A stretch of 6,136 bases of DNA from Anaerolineae bacterium (GCA_030597485.1 JAUVRU010000148.1:1-6136); one strand, 5' to 3'. Positions 1 through 5,804 are shown, counted from the first letter of the stretch. Made by a program: numbers and translations. The notes: a model not told the origin generated them from the letters alone.

Positions 1-153
1 AGCACCATCCTCGAACCAGGTATCAGTCTGGTGATCGGGGGATGAGGGTTGTCCAGGGGATGCAATACACTCTACTTCAGTCAGTAATGTGCGCCAATGA
101 GACTCGTCAAGAGGTTCTTCCCAGGGATTAGATGATGTACCCGCAATTGTCAC
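1..153 (-). CDS. 5' part of an unidentified protein, truncated by window edge
   Basis: This reading frame is open from a GTG at 153-151 to the window edge, giving 51 codons. The protein begins (M)TIAGTSSNPWEEPLDESHW and is rich in acidic and Trp residues, which looks like real soluble protein rather than antisense noise. The start is chosen because GAGG (163-166 on the minus strand) lies 9 nt upstream and no ATG, GTG or TTG occurs in frame between it and the in-frame stop at 202-204. A perfect sigma-70 promoter lies about 100 bp upstream. I see no signal peptide or membrane segment in the visible part and recognise no family. Function is unknown and cannot be judged from 51 residues. Its position directly downstream of a membrane regulator operon makes it a candidate target or partner of that system, by inference only. 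Confidence 0.6.
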   Translation of the reverse strand, partial: MTIAGTSSNPWEEPLDESHWRTLLTEVECIASPGQPSSPDHQTDTWFEDGA

Positions 154-251
154 TCCCTTGTTCCTCAGTGAACACAGAAGACCCGCTGCTGCACCAACAG
201 CTCACCATAAGCCCGTTAACTGCCTGCCAGTCCACGCTCAATGCCACCGTG

Positions 252-280
252 ATTATAGATTAGGTAAACATAATTGTCAA
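252..280 (-). promoter_or_regulatory. Perfect sigma-70 promoter for the leftmost minus-strand gene
   Basis: Read on the minus strand, the -35 box TTGACA (280-275) and the -10 box TATAAT (257-252) both match consensus at 6 of 6 positions. They are separated by exactly 17 bp (274-258). The expected transcription start is near 245, leaving an untranslated leader of about 90 nt before the GTG at 153. The promoter begins 26 bp after the stop codon of the small ORF at 307, so the downstream gene appears to have its own strong promoter rather than depending on readthrough. I see no clear palindromic operator over it. Confidence 0.85.
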
Positions 281-306
281 ACGATTCTTGCGGGGCGCGA
301 ACGGAC

Positions 307-414
307 TCACCCTGGGGCTGAAACGAGATGCGAGCCGCCTGAGACCGCCAACATCTCCAGGGCCATGCGCATGGCCTCGGGGAGACCTGCATGATGCTCA
401 ATCCAATTCTCCAT
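307..414 (-). CDS. 35-residue small protein, translationally coupled to the membrane regulator
   Basis: The ATG at 414-412 shares its A with the last base of the upstream regulator's TGA (TGATG), the classic arrangement for translational coupling. The frame runs 35 codons to a TGA at 309-307. The peptide starts MENWIEHHAGLPEAM, continues with an Ala/Met/Leu/Glu stretch that could form an amphipathic helix (about residues 11-24), and ends SGGSHLVSAPG. Codon third positions are mostly G or C, like the neighbours. There is no hydrophobic signal peptide or membrane segment. No strong Shine-Dalgarno sequence is present, as expected for coupling. The ORF ends just before the promoter of the next gene, so it fills the gap neatly. 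It may be a peptide ligand, a regulator subunit, or a chance ORF. I recognise no family. Confidence 0.5.
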   Translation of the reverse strand: MENWIEHHAGLPEAMRMALEMLAVSGGSHLVSAPG

Positions 415-2372
415 CAGGATGGTCCGCTCTTCGGCATGTCCAGTAACACATGACCTGTTGGGCCATTCTGTTCCATCTCGGTCAGGGCGGACGCTACCTG
501 CTCAATAGCAACACGTTGCTTACGATATAAATCAGATTCGCTCATGGCCAGACGCTGGGCAATGTTACGCACGCGCAGTCCCTGGATGAACTTCAGCTCA
601 AGTATGTTATACAACAGCCACTCGGCAGTGGTCATGCGACGCTCCCCAGCTGGGCGCAGGTTCTCTATGGCCTGCCCCAAGACAGCCCGCAATGCCCGCA
701 CGGCGTTGCCATCGTGGTCATCCAAGGCTTCCTGCACCACTCGCAGGCCTATCAGAGGGCTGTCGGTCAGCTGCGGTCCGCCCCAGTAATGGACCAGCGC
801 ACTACGCACCATCTGGTCGAAGTCCTGAGCGTGAACCGGGCTGTCCAAGGCCACGGTCTCCAGGCCCGGAGATCCTGCGTAGCGCACGGTACCGCGCAAG
901 CGCTGTACCTGTTCAATCTCGGGAATTATACCCCGCAACACTGTAAACACATCCTGCTGCAGCGATCTGTCCTCCAATGCCAGCTCCGCCTGGCCAACCA
1001 GGGTGGCCATCACCTCGCGCTCGTGCTCAGTCAAATCGGTCCGGGGGGATGGCACCTCCAGGGCCAGCAGTCCCAGGATACGATCTCGTGCCTTGGTGCG
1101 CAGCGGTACAAACCAGAAATCGCCCAGTTCGATGAAGATCGAATCCCGTTGGTTGCCATTCCCGGCCGCTTTGACCAAAGCCTCTACCTGCACAGCGGAC
1201 AACGCTACCGCGACCGCTTCCGGTGATCCACACTGCGTCTCCAGCCGAGGGCCGGACCGGGCGCCCACGTTAGCAATGAAGCCGGTGCGCACCCGCAACA
1301 TCTCACACAGAGCAGCCAGGATGTTCTCAAGCGCTTGCTGCAAGTCAGTGGTGGTCAGCAACCGGTGGTCTAGTTCTTGAATCCACGAGATCTCCTCCCG
1401 GTCCTTCCGGAAGACGACAAGATCAATGGCTGGCCGGGCGATATTGATTGCCATCTGTCCCACCACGATCACAGCCACCACTGTCGTGACCAACACCATG
1501 TCGCGCGGCAATCCCAGAATGTAGGGCACCTCAGGCATGGCCATAAAGGCAAGAATGACCGCGATGGCCACCAACGGGCCGCGCAGCAGGAAATGCACCA
1601 GATCGTGTTTGATCACTCGATCCGGCGCCAGCACACCAAAGTAAGCTACGCTGTAGGCCATCACTCCCATCATGAGCGCAACCCCCACGTTGCCAATGAA
1701 AAGCACCGTGAAGAACGAGACCTGCGACACAAATGAGGCGGATGGTGTGCTGGCGATCAACAAGTAAGGAAACACACCGAAAGCTGGGGCGGCAAAGGAG
1801 ATGGCCAGATAGGTCATGCGCCGTCGAGATGTAGCGGTAAGACATCGCCGACGCGCCTGGGTGGTGTTGTAGGCTCCCCAGACAACTGTGGCAACAAAAT
1901 AGATGGTGAAGAGCCAATAAAAAGGGCCGGCCCTGAACTGAGTGATACCAGGGCTTGCAATTCCATCGTGAACCAGAAGATCAGTCCAGAAACCAAGTGG
2001 CAGCAGAAGAAGACTGATCAGGTAGCCCCCCCTTACGGCCCATCGCCTCAGGCTGGACAGAGAATTGGTGGTACGGAGCAGCGAGTCAGAGAAGTGTAGA
2101 TAAGCCGCAGGGGTAAACGCTATGCCAATCCACTGGATCTTCAGCCACGGCAAAGCAGCTTCCAGCGATGTTGTCTCGAACAGTGCCACGTCGACCGCAT
2201 ACGTGATGCACACGCAGCCAATGAGAGCGCTAAACGAACGTGCAACCGAGCTGCGGAGATTGTGGGTGAGGATATACACCAACAACGAAAAACTGAGGAT
2301 GACGATGGCTGAAGACAGCGCTCGGTTGAGCGACGAAAGCAAATCGATGAAGTCAACTGCTAGCATCTGCAT
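414..2372 (-). CDS. Membrane sensor-regulator: multi-TM N-terminus, GAF domain, C-terminal HTH-like domain
   Basis: This 652-residue protein has about eight or nine hydrophobic segments over residues 18-312 (for example 18-36, 44-65, 113-131, 150-168, 186-206, 220-245, 290-312). The N-terminal part resembles the HisKA_7TM sensor module. A linker (about 318-340) leads to a GAF-like domain at about 335-470, containing FVPLRTKARDRILGLLALEV. The C-terminal part (about 575-635) contains GLRVRNIAQRLAMSESDLYRKQR, broken here as GLRVRNIAQRLAM followed by SESDLYRKQR, which reads as a helix-turn-helix. I find no H-box, no N/G1/G2 ATP-binding boxes and no receiver domain, so this is unlikely to be a kinase. 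The likely role is a membrane-bound one-component transcription regulator; this is inference. ATG 2372 follows the GNAT stop by 24 nt with no good Shine-Dalgarno; ATG 2366 is an alternative start. Confidence 0.82.
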   Translation of the reverse strand: MQMLAVDFIDLLSSLNRALSSAIVILSFSLLVYILTHNLRSSVARSFSALIGCVCITYAVDVALFETTSLEAALPWLKIQWIGIAFTPAAYLHFSDSLLRTTNSLSSLRRWAVRGGYLISLLLLPLGFWTDLLVHDGIASPGITQFRAGPFYWLFTIYFVATVVWGAYNTTQARRRCLTATSRRRMTYLAISFAAPAFGVFPYLLIASTPSASFVSQVSFFTVLFIGNVGVALMMGVMAYSVAYFGVLAPDRVIKHDLVHFLLRGPLVAIAVILAFMAMPEVPYILGLPRDMVLVTTVVAVIVVGQMAINIARPAIDLVVFRKDREEISWIQELDHRLLTTTDLQQALENILAALCEMLRVRTGFIANVGARSGPRLETQCGSPEAVAVALSAVQVEALVKAAGNGNQRDSIFIELGDFWFVPLRTKARDRILGLLALEVPSPRTDLTEHEREVMATLVGQAELALEDRSLQQDVFTVLRGIIPEIEQVQRLRGTVRYAGSPGLETVALDSPVHAQDFDQMVRSALVHYWGGPQLTDSPLIGLRVVQEALDDHDGNAVRALRAVLGQAIENLRPAGERRMTTAEWLLYNILELKFIQGLRVRNIAQRLAMSESDLYRKQRVAIEQVASALTEMEQNGPTGHVLLDMPKSGPS

Positions 2373-2396
2373 TCGAATACATAGTGGCAGACCGCG

Positions 2397-2927
2397 TCAC
2401 ACGGTCACACAAAAGAAGACAGCAATATCGCCATTGGTATAGTAGCGATCATTGTAACCGCAATACACAAACCCGTGCTTCTGGACGAAACGAATAGCCG
2501 GATAGTTCTTGGTCTGAGCTTCCGTCATGATCCTTCTCAACCCGTTGTCCAACGCCCATTGTCGTGCAGTCCGCAGCAAATCGCTGGCGACACCCTGCCG
2601 GCGATGAAGCCGCTCCACAACCAGATTGCGCATCCAACCAACATCGTGCCAGGCCTGAACCGTCATATCCAGAAAACCAATCGCCCGATCCTGGTCGTCA
2701 GCCGCCACCAGAAAACACTCCTCTTGCCGCCAGTTTGGCAAGATCTCGTCAGACTGGCGAGGATAATCCACCTTCATCGGACGGGGCAGTCGTACCGTGT
2801 CAAAACGCACTTCAATGGATCGCTCAGTCTCGTGGGCCCTCATCTGCCACACATGCTCAGTGACATAGGACTTATCCATGTCACAACAGGCGTTGAGGTC
2901 AACCAATTGGGCCTGGCGCACGATCAC
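2397..2927 (-). CDS. GNAT-family N-acetyltransferase
   Basis: This 176-residue cytoplasmic protein has the GNAT fold signature and would transfer an acetyl group from acetyl-CoA to an amine. Motif A is RNLVVERLHRRQGVASDLL (residues 100-118), with the CoA-pyrophosphate loop RRQGVA. Motif B is NYPAIRFVQKHGFVYCGYND (141-160), and the chain ends with an aromatic strand (IAVFFCV). The GF-x-x-GY-x(n)-IA-x-FF ending resembles streptothricin-acetyltransferase-like GNATs, but the substrate cannot be assigned. The start is GTG 2927, with AGAGGA (2938-2943) 10 nt upstream; GTG 2921 is a less well-spaced alternative. The gene ends 24 nt before the membrane regulator on the same strand, so the two are probably co-transcribed. 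In that setting the enzyme could modify a peptide or protein of the same system, which is speculation. Confidence 0.92.
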   Translation of the reverse strand: MIVRQAQLVDLNACCDMDKSYVTEHVWQMRAHETERSIEVRFDTVRLPRPMKVDYPRQSDEILPNWRQEECFLVAADDQDRAIGFLDMTVQAWHDVGWMRNLVVERLHRRQGVASDLLRTARQWALDNGLRRIMTEAQTKNYPAIRFVQKHGFVYCGYNDRYYTNGDIAVFFCVTV

Positions 2928-2942
2928 AGGATAATCTTCCTC

Positions 2943-3182
2943 TCAAAACAACCCTGACACTACTCCGAAAATAAACACTCTGCTAGTCAGGCTCAACATG
3001 GGTGCCAAGGCATTTTCGTCCCTGGTGGTAACCCAGGGGGCATGACAACCACTAAGAAAAGCATGTTCCCACCAGCGCCCGTCCTGTCTGCACCTGACGC
3101 AGCCACCTTGGCCCCCTGGCGCCAGCCAGTCCTGGTTGCGCCACGCCGGCCAGGGAGAAAACTGTTCTGGATCCCATGACAT
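2943..3182 (-). CDS. Doubtful 79-residue ORF with Cys/His pattern upstream of the GNAT gene
   Basis: The ORF runs from ATG 3182 to a TGA at 2945-2943, which abuts the Shine-Dalgarno of the GNAT gene, an operon-like spacing. The frame begins MSWDPEQFSPWPAWRNQDWL and contains C28-x2-C31, H40 and C46-H47, which could be a small metal-binding site. It ends in a hydrophobic tail (about 69-79). The frame is also open upstream of the ATG, back to a stop at 3227-3225. Against it: AGGGAG touches the ATG with no spacing, the start lies inside an 8-bp inverted repeat, a possible GNAT promoter sits within its 3' end, and I recognise no family. It could be a remnant of a longer frameshifted gene or simply untranslated leader. 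Confidence 0.25.
   Translation of the reverse strand: MSWDPEQFSPWPAWRNQDWLAPGGQGGCVRCRQDGRWWEHAFLSGCHAPWVTTRDENALAPMLSLTSRVFIFGVVSGLF
2968..2996 (-). promoter_or_regulatory. Possible promoter of the GNAT / membrane regulator operon
   Basis: On the minus strand TTGAGC (2996-2991) and TATTTT (2973-2968) are spaced by 17 bp and each match sigma-70 consensus at 4 of 6 positions. Transcription would start near 2961, about 34 nt before the GTG of the GNAT gene and just ahead of its Shine-Dalgarno. The match is modest compared with the two perfect promoters elsewhere in the window. Confidence 0.35.
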
Positions 3183-3354
3183 CTCCCTGAACTCTGCGCG
3201 TTCATCGGTAAGATCCTCGTTGCTTCAGTGGACTCATCCCTCAGCTCACCCAACACAAGAGAAGGCGCCTCCAACCAAGCCAATCCCCGTGTCATTCTAG
3301 CATCGGCCAGGACAAAACGCAAGAACCTTCGGGGCGCGGCGAAAACAGGACCGT

Positions 3355-3382
3355 TTGCGCGTGACGGCCAATCGAGTAAAAT
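3355..3382 (+). promoter_or_regulatory. Probable lgt promoter
   Basis: TAAAAT at 3377-3382 matches the -10 consensus at 5 of 6 positions. The best -35 is TTGCGC at 3355-3360, with a 16-bp spacer and only 3 of 6 matches. Transcription would start near 3389, giving a leader of about 37 nt that includes the lgt ribosome binding site. Confidence 0.45.
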
Positions 3383-3413
3383 GTAACCACTCGTGCAGAT
3401 ATACGCACAACCA

Positions 3414-3419
3414 GAGGAG
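3414..3419 (+). promoter_or_regulatory. lgt ribosome binding site that decides the start
   Basis: GAGGAG ends 6 nt before ATG 3426. This strongly favours that ATG over the in-frame GTG at 3393, which has no Shine-Dalgarno sequence and would add 11 residues. Confidence 0.85.
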
Positions 3420-3425
3420 AAACGT

Positions 3426-4319
3426 ATGCCACCCATCAGTCCCTCTTTCAACATCGGTCCGCTTTCCATCCACTTCTATGGCATCATCATTGTGGCAGGT
3501 GCACTGGTGGGCGGTTACGTGGCCAGCATTGAGGCCAGGCGCAGGGGAGAGGAACCTGAGCACGTGTGGAACGCCCTCACGTGGTGTCTCATTGGGGGCA
3601 TCCTGGGAGCGCGACTCTACCACGTGCTCTCATCACCGCAGGGAGATGTGGTGGGCTTTCAGTTCTATTTCGTCACCAACCCGTTTGAGACCATCCGGAT
3701 CTTTGGCGCATCCATCCCCTTCCCAACGGCTTTGATGATCTGGAACGGCGGGCTAGGCATCTTCGGTGGCGTGGCCGGTGGCGTGTTGGCCCTCGCCATT
3801 TATGCATGGCGCAACGGCCTGTCCATCCTCCGGTGGCTTGACATTGCTGCCCCCGGCCTCATCCTGGCGCAGGCCATCGGTCGTTGGGGCAACTACATCA
3901 ACCAGGAGCTGTACGGCCCGCCCACCACGCTCCCGTGGGGTATCCGTATTGACGCCGAATATCGCCTCCCCCAGTTTGCTGACCTGAGCCGTTATCCGGT
4001 GCAGACCACTCGCTTTCACCCTGTGTTCCTGTACGAGTCGCTGTGGAATCTGGCTGCCTTCATCGCTTTGATGGTCGTCGGGCGCCGATTCAAGGACCGT
4101 CTGGTGGACGGCGATATCGCTTCCCTGTACCTGATCCTGTATGGTCTGGGCCGGCTGTTCATTGAGGCACTGCGCCCGGATGCCTGGCTCGTAGGCGGCA
4201 TCGCCACGGCCCAGATCGTATCAGCAGTGATGATCGTGGCCGGCGCGGTACTGATGGTGTGGCGACGTCAGCAGAGCCAGTCCGCTGCCCCTGCCGGGGA
4301 CGTCGCTGAGGGCGAATGA
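3426..4319 (+). CDS. lgt: Phosphatidylglycerol--prolipoprotein diacylglyceryl transferase (Lgt)
   Basis: Lgt is an inner-membrane enzyme that transfers the diacylglyceryl group of phosphatidylglycerol to the lipobox cysteine of prolipoproteins, the first step of lipoprotein maturation. The 297-residue product is a normal Lgt length. It shows the family signature IGRWGNYINQELYG at residues 151-164, including conserved Arg153, Asn156, Asn159 and Glu161. It also has the N-terminal SIHFYGI segment (14-20), GARLYHVL (61-68), IWNGGLGIFGG (105-115), HPVFLYES (198-205) and a late RPDAW (250-254). About seven membrane segments alternate with these loops, and a short charged tail follows residue 280. 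It is a single-gene unit convergent with the sigma factor gene and has no lipoprotein-pathway neighbour (lspA) in view. No key residue looks missing. Confidence 0.97.
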   Translation: MPPISPSFNIGPLSIHFYGIIIVAGALVGGYVASIEARRRGEEPEHVWNALTWCLIGGILGARLYHVLSSPQGDVVGFQFYFVTNPFETIRIFGASIPFPTALMIWNGGLGIFGGVAGGVLALAIYAWRNGLSILRWLDIAAPGLILAQAIGRWGNYINQELYGPPTTLPWGIRIDAEYRLPQFADLSRYPVQTTRFHPVFLYESLWNLAAFIALMVVGRRFKDRLVDGDIASLYLILYGLGRLFIEALRPDAWLVGGIATAQIVSAVMIVAGAVLMVWRRQQSQSAAPAGDVAEGE

Positions 4320-4338
4320 GCGCTGTCGCTCCCAAGAA

Positions 4339-4378
4339 AGAGACCTCCGGCTGGTCTTGAAACCAACCGGAGGTCTCT
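4339..4378. terminator. Bidirectional hairpin terminator between lgt and the sigma gene
   Basis: A perfect 12-bp inverted repeat, AGAGACCTCCGG (4339-4350) and CCGGAGGTCTCT (4367-4378), lies 19 bp after the lgt stop and 29 bp after the sigma gene stop. The 16-nt centre can add four more pairs (TGGT/ACCA). Only moderately U-rich tracts follow on either strand (TCTCTGTG on plus, TCTCTTTCTT on minus). The convergent arrangement suggests it ends both transcripts. Confidence 0.85.
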
Positions 4379-4407
4379 CTGTGTCCAACTGCAACGCCGC
4401 TGTTCAG

Positions 4408-5607
4408 CTAACCCAGATAGTCACGCAACTGGCGACTGCGCCGCGGGTGACGCAGCTTGCGCAGTGCCTGTCCCTCGATCTGGCGGATACGTTCACGGGT
4501 CAGCCCGAACTTCTTGCCTACTTCCTCCAGCGTATAGCTGCGACCGTTCTGCAAACCGAAGCGCAGGCGCAAAATCCGAGCTTCACGGGGGGTAAGGGTA
4601 GTCAACACATCCTCCAGTTTTTCCTGGAGCAGGCGATGATAGGCAACATCGGGAGGCGTGGGCGCATCCACATCCTCGATGAAATTGCCCAGCTCACTGT
4701 CCTCTTCTTCCCCTACCGGACGCTCCAGGCTGACCGGATGACGGCTAACCCGCAACATCCATCGCACCTTTCCTGGCTCCAGTTCCATCTCCACGGCCAG
4801 CTCTTCGGGCGTGGGCTTGCGACCCCACACTTGCTCCAGTTGGCGTGACACATGATGCAGCTTGCGCAAACGATCGCTCATGTGAACCGGAACGCGAATC
4901 GTACGTCCCTGGTCAGCCAGGGCTCGGGTGATTGCCTGTCGAATCCACCAGGTGGCGTAGGTGCTGAATTTGTAGCCGCGCCTGTAGTCAAACTTCTCCA
5001 CGGCCTTCATCAAACCCAGGTTACCCTCCTGGATCAAGTCCGAGAAGGGAACCCCTTGCCCCATATACTTCTTGGCAATGCTCACTACCAGTCGCGTGTT
5101 AGCCCGGATCAGGTGGTCGCGAGCCTGTTCCCCATTCACGACCTCACGTCGAAGCCGGACCGTCTCATCTTCGGATTGCCCGCCCCGTGCAGACAGGTGC
5201 TGCGCCTTACGCCCTCTTTCCAACCGTTTTGCCAGGGACGTTTCCTCTGCCGGCGTAAGCAAGGGTACTCGCGCCATTTCCTTCAGGTACAGACTGATGG
5301 TGTCGTCAGCAGCGATACTGTTCAGATCAAAAGGATCCATCTCCGTAACCACCTCCGCACGCTCATCACTCAACGAGTCCAGTTGCCGTAACTCCTTCTC
5401 CTCCTCAGCCTCCTCGACATCGTTGTAGACCGCAATACTCAGCTCTACCAGCTGGATAAAGAGATCCTCCAACTGCTCCAGATTCTCCTCGGCCTCGGGG
5501 AAAACCGTTAGCAAGTCGTCCGTCGTCAAGTAGTCTTGTTCCTTCCCCTTGCGGATCAGATATTCTACTGATAGATCCGTCTCGTTCCTCACAACTTGCT
5601 CCGACAT
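4408..5607 (-). CDS. rpoD: Primary (RpoD/SigA-type) RNA polymerase sigma factor
   Basis: The product (399 residues from ATG 5607) is a group 1 or 2 sigma-70 factor that directs RNA polymerase to -10/-35 promoters. An acidic N-terminus (about 12-75) resembles region 1.1. Region 1.2 (about 102-135) contains [19 protein letters not shown]. Region 2 contains [10 protein letters not shown] (190-199), [11 protein letters not shown] (214-224) and the primary-sigma sequence TIRVPVHM (236-243). Region 3 follows (about 245-320). Region 4 contains [15 protein letters not shown] and the [22 protein letters not shown] (360-378). The non-conserved region between 1.2 and 2.1 is short, as in SigA of Gram-positive-type bacteria rather than E. 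coli RpoD. ATG 5607 is preferred, with GAGGT (5622-5618) 10 nt upstream; TTG 5613 is only 4 nt from it. It has its own perfect promoter. Whether it is the essential sigma or a paralogue cannot be told from this window. Confidence 0.96.
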   Translation of the reverse strand: MSEQVVRNETDLSVEYLIRKGKEQDYLTTDDLLTVFPEAEENLEQLEDLFIQLVELSIAVYNDVEEAEEEKELRQLDSLSDERAEVVTEMDPFDLNSIAADDTISLYLKEMARVPLLTPAEETSLAKRLERGRKAQHLSARGGQSEDETVRLRREVVNGEQARDHLIRANTRLVVSIAKKYMGQGVPFSDLIQEGNLGLMKAVEKFDYRRGYKFSTYATWWIRQAITRALADQGRTIRVPVHMSDRLRKLHHVSRQLEQVWGRKPTPEELAVEMELEPGKVRWMLRVSRHPVSLERPVGEEEDSELGNFIEDVDAPTPPDVAYHRLLQEKLEDVLTTLTPREARILRLRFGLQNGRSYTLEEVGKKFGLTRERIRQIEGQALRKLRHPRRSRQLRDYLG

Positions 5608-5647
5608 TCTCAATGGTACCTCAATCGCATATCCATTTGTTAAAGAC

Positions 5648-5683
5648 AGCCAGGCAGGGCCTCAAGGCGACCGGTGCCTGGCT
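5648..5683 (-). other. Leader hairpin in the sigma factor mRNA
   Basis: AGCCAGGCA (5648-5656) and TGCCTGGCT (5675-5683) form a perfect 9-bp stem with an 18-nt centre that can fold further (GCC-TTGA-GGC on the minus strand). It lies inside the leader of about 130 nt, between the transcription start near 5739 and the start codon at 5607. On the minus strand it is followed by GTCTTTAAC, too weak a U tract for a confident terminator. It could be an attenuator, an mRNA-stability element or a binding site. Confidence 0.55.
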
Positions 5684-5745
5684 ACGTATTTGGGAAGTGG
5701 CTGCTTCTACACTGATGTTACCCAACAAACACATGCTACGTGCCA

Positions 5746-5774
5746 ATTATAGCACATGTTGGGGCACATGTCAA
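5746..5774 (-). promoter_or_regulatory. Perfect extended -10 promoter of the sigma factor gene
   Basis: On the minus strand TTGACA (5774-5769) and TATAAT (5751-5746) both match consensus fully with a 17-bp spacer. TGC precedes the -10 box, providing the extended -10 TGn element. Transcription should begin near 5739-5741, about 130 nt before the ATG. The product of the gene should itself recognise this sequence, so positive autoregulation is likely by inference. Confidence 0.9.
5752..5771. repeat. Direct repeat GCACATGT inside the promoter spacer
   Basis: The octamer GCACATGT occurs at 5752-5759 and 5764-5771, separated by TGGG (12-bp period). Each copy contains the palindrome ACATGT. The pair fills most of the -35/-10 spacer of the sigma factor promoter and overlaps the -35 box, the place where a repressor would block polymerase. 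No regulator can be named. Confidence 0.5.
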
Positions 5775-5783
5775 CCCTTTTTA

Positions 5784-5804
5784 TGTCAATATCATGAGTT
5801 GACA
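5784..5804. repeat. Inverted repeat TGTCAA-N9-TTGACA upstream of the sigma promoter
   Basis: TGTCAA (5784-5789) and TTGACA (5799-5804) form a 6-bp inverted repeat enclosing the palindrome TCATGA (5792-5797). A second TCATGA, within GTCATGAC (5811-5818), lies exactly 20 bp further upstream. The element starts about 10 bp upstream of the -35 box, a usual position for an activator site. The two TTGACA copies here have no matching -10 at proper spacing. Confidence 0.4.

Larger units (their letters stand above)
2944..3390. other. Gap between divergent GNAT and lgt genes; GC-rich and hairpin-prone
   Basis: About 450 bp separate the two divergent genes. No confident gene is present; the only candidate is the doubtful ORF at 2943-3182. 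The stretch holds a perfect 8-bp inverted repeat CAGGGAGA (3151-3158) / TCTCCCTG (3182-3189), a 10-bp palindrome CTGGCGCCAG (3116-3125), and a hairpin CCCTGG (3020-3025) / CCAGGG (3033-3038). The likely promoters of the two genes lie at its two ends. No tRNA or classical riboswitch is visible. Confidence 0.6.

Noticed and set aside
128..208. 26-codon leader ORF on the minus strand (ATG 208-206) overlapping the start of the leftmost gene in another frame
   Set aside because: It has no Shine-Dalgarno sequence and no composition or conservation evidence; it could occur by chance.
216..401. 61-codon minus-strand ORF overlapping the small ORF and the promoter at 252-280
   Set aside because: It runs through the perfect promoter, has atypical Trp/Arg/Cys-rich composition, and competes with the better-placed coupled small ORF at 307-414.
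714..1736. Plus-strand ORFs of 119-170 codons opposite the membrane regulator
   Set aside because: They lie antisense to a frame with clear membrane segments and a GAF domain, and are rich in His/Gln/Arg as expected of antisense reading.
2990..3260. T-box-leader-like words on the minus strand (GCGCAGAG, AAGGTGGCTGCG, CCAGGGACGAAAA)
   Set aside because: The conserved T-box core AGGGTGGNACCGCG is absent, no terminator U tract follows, and the downstream gene is an acetyltransferase rather than an aminoacyl-tRNA synthetase or amino acid gene.
2993..3469. 158-codon minus-strand ORF spanning the lgt start region
   Set aside because: It overlaps the 5' end and promoter of a certain gene (lgt) on the other strand, has no ribosome binding site, and its Arg/Gly/Pro-rich end looks like noncoding GC-rich sequence. 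Only its middle part was kept as a possible remnant in the findings.
4357..5428. Long plus-strand ORFs across the sigma factor gene
   Set aside because: They are antisense shadows of a clearly identified sigma factor and show no natural protein features.
5621..5734. 37-codon ORF in the sigma factor leader (ATG 5734) ending near the Shine-Dalgarno
   Set aside because: Its ATG lies only about 5-7 nt from the predicted transcription start, with no ribosome binding site, and it reads through the leader hairpin. Possible but unsupported.
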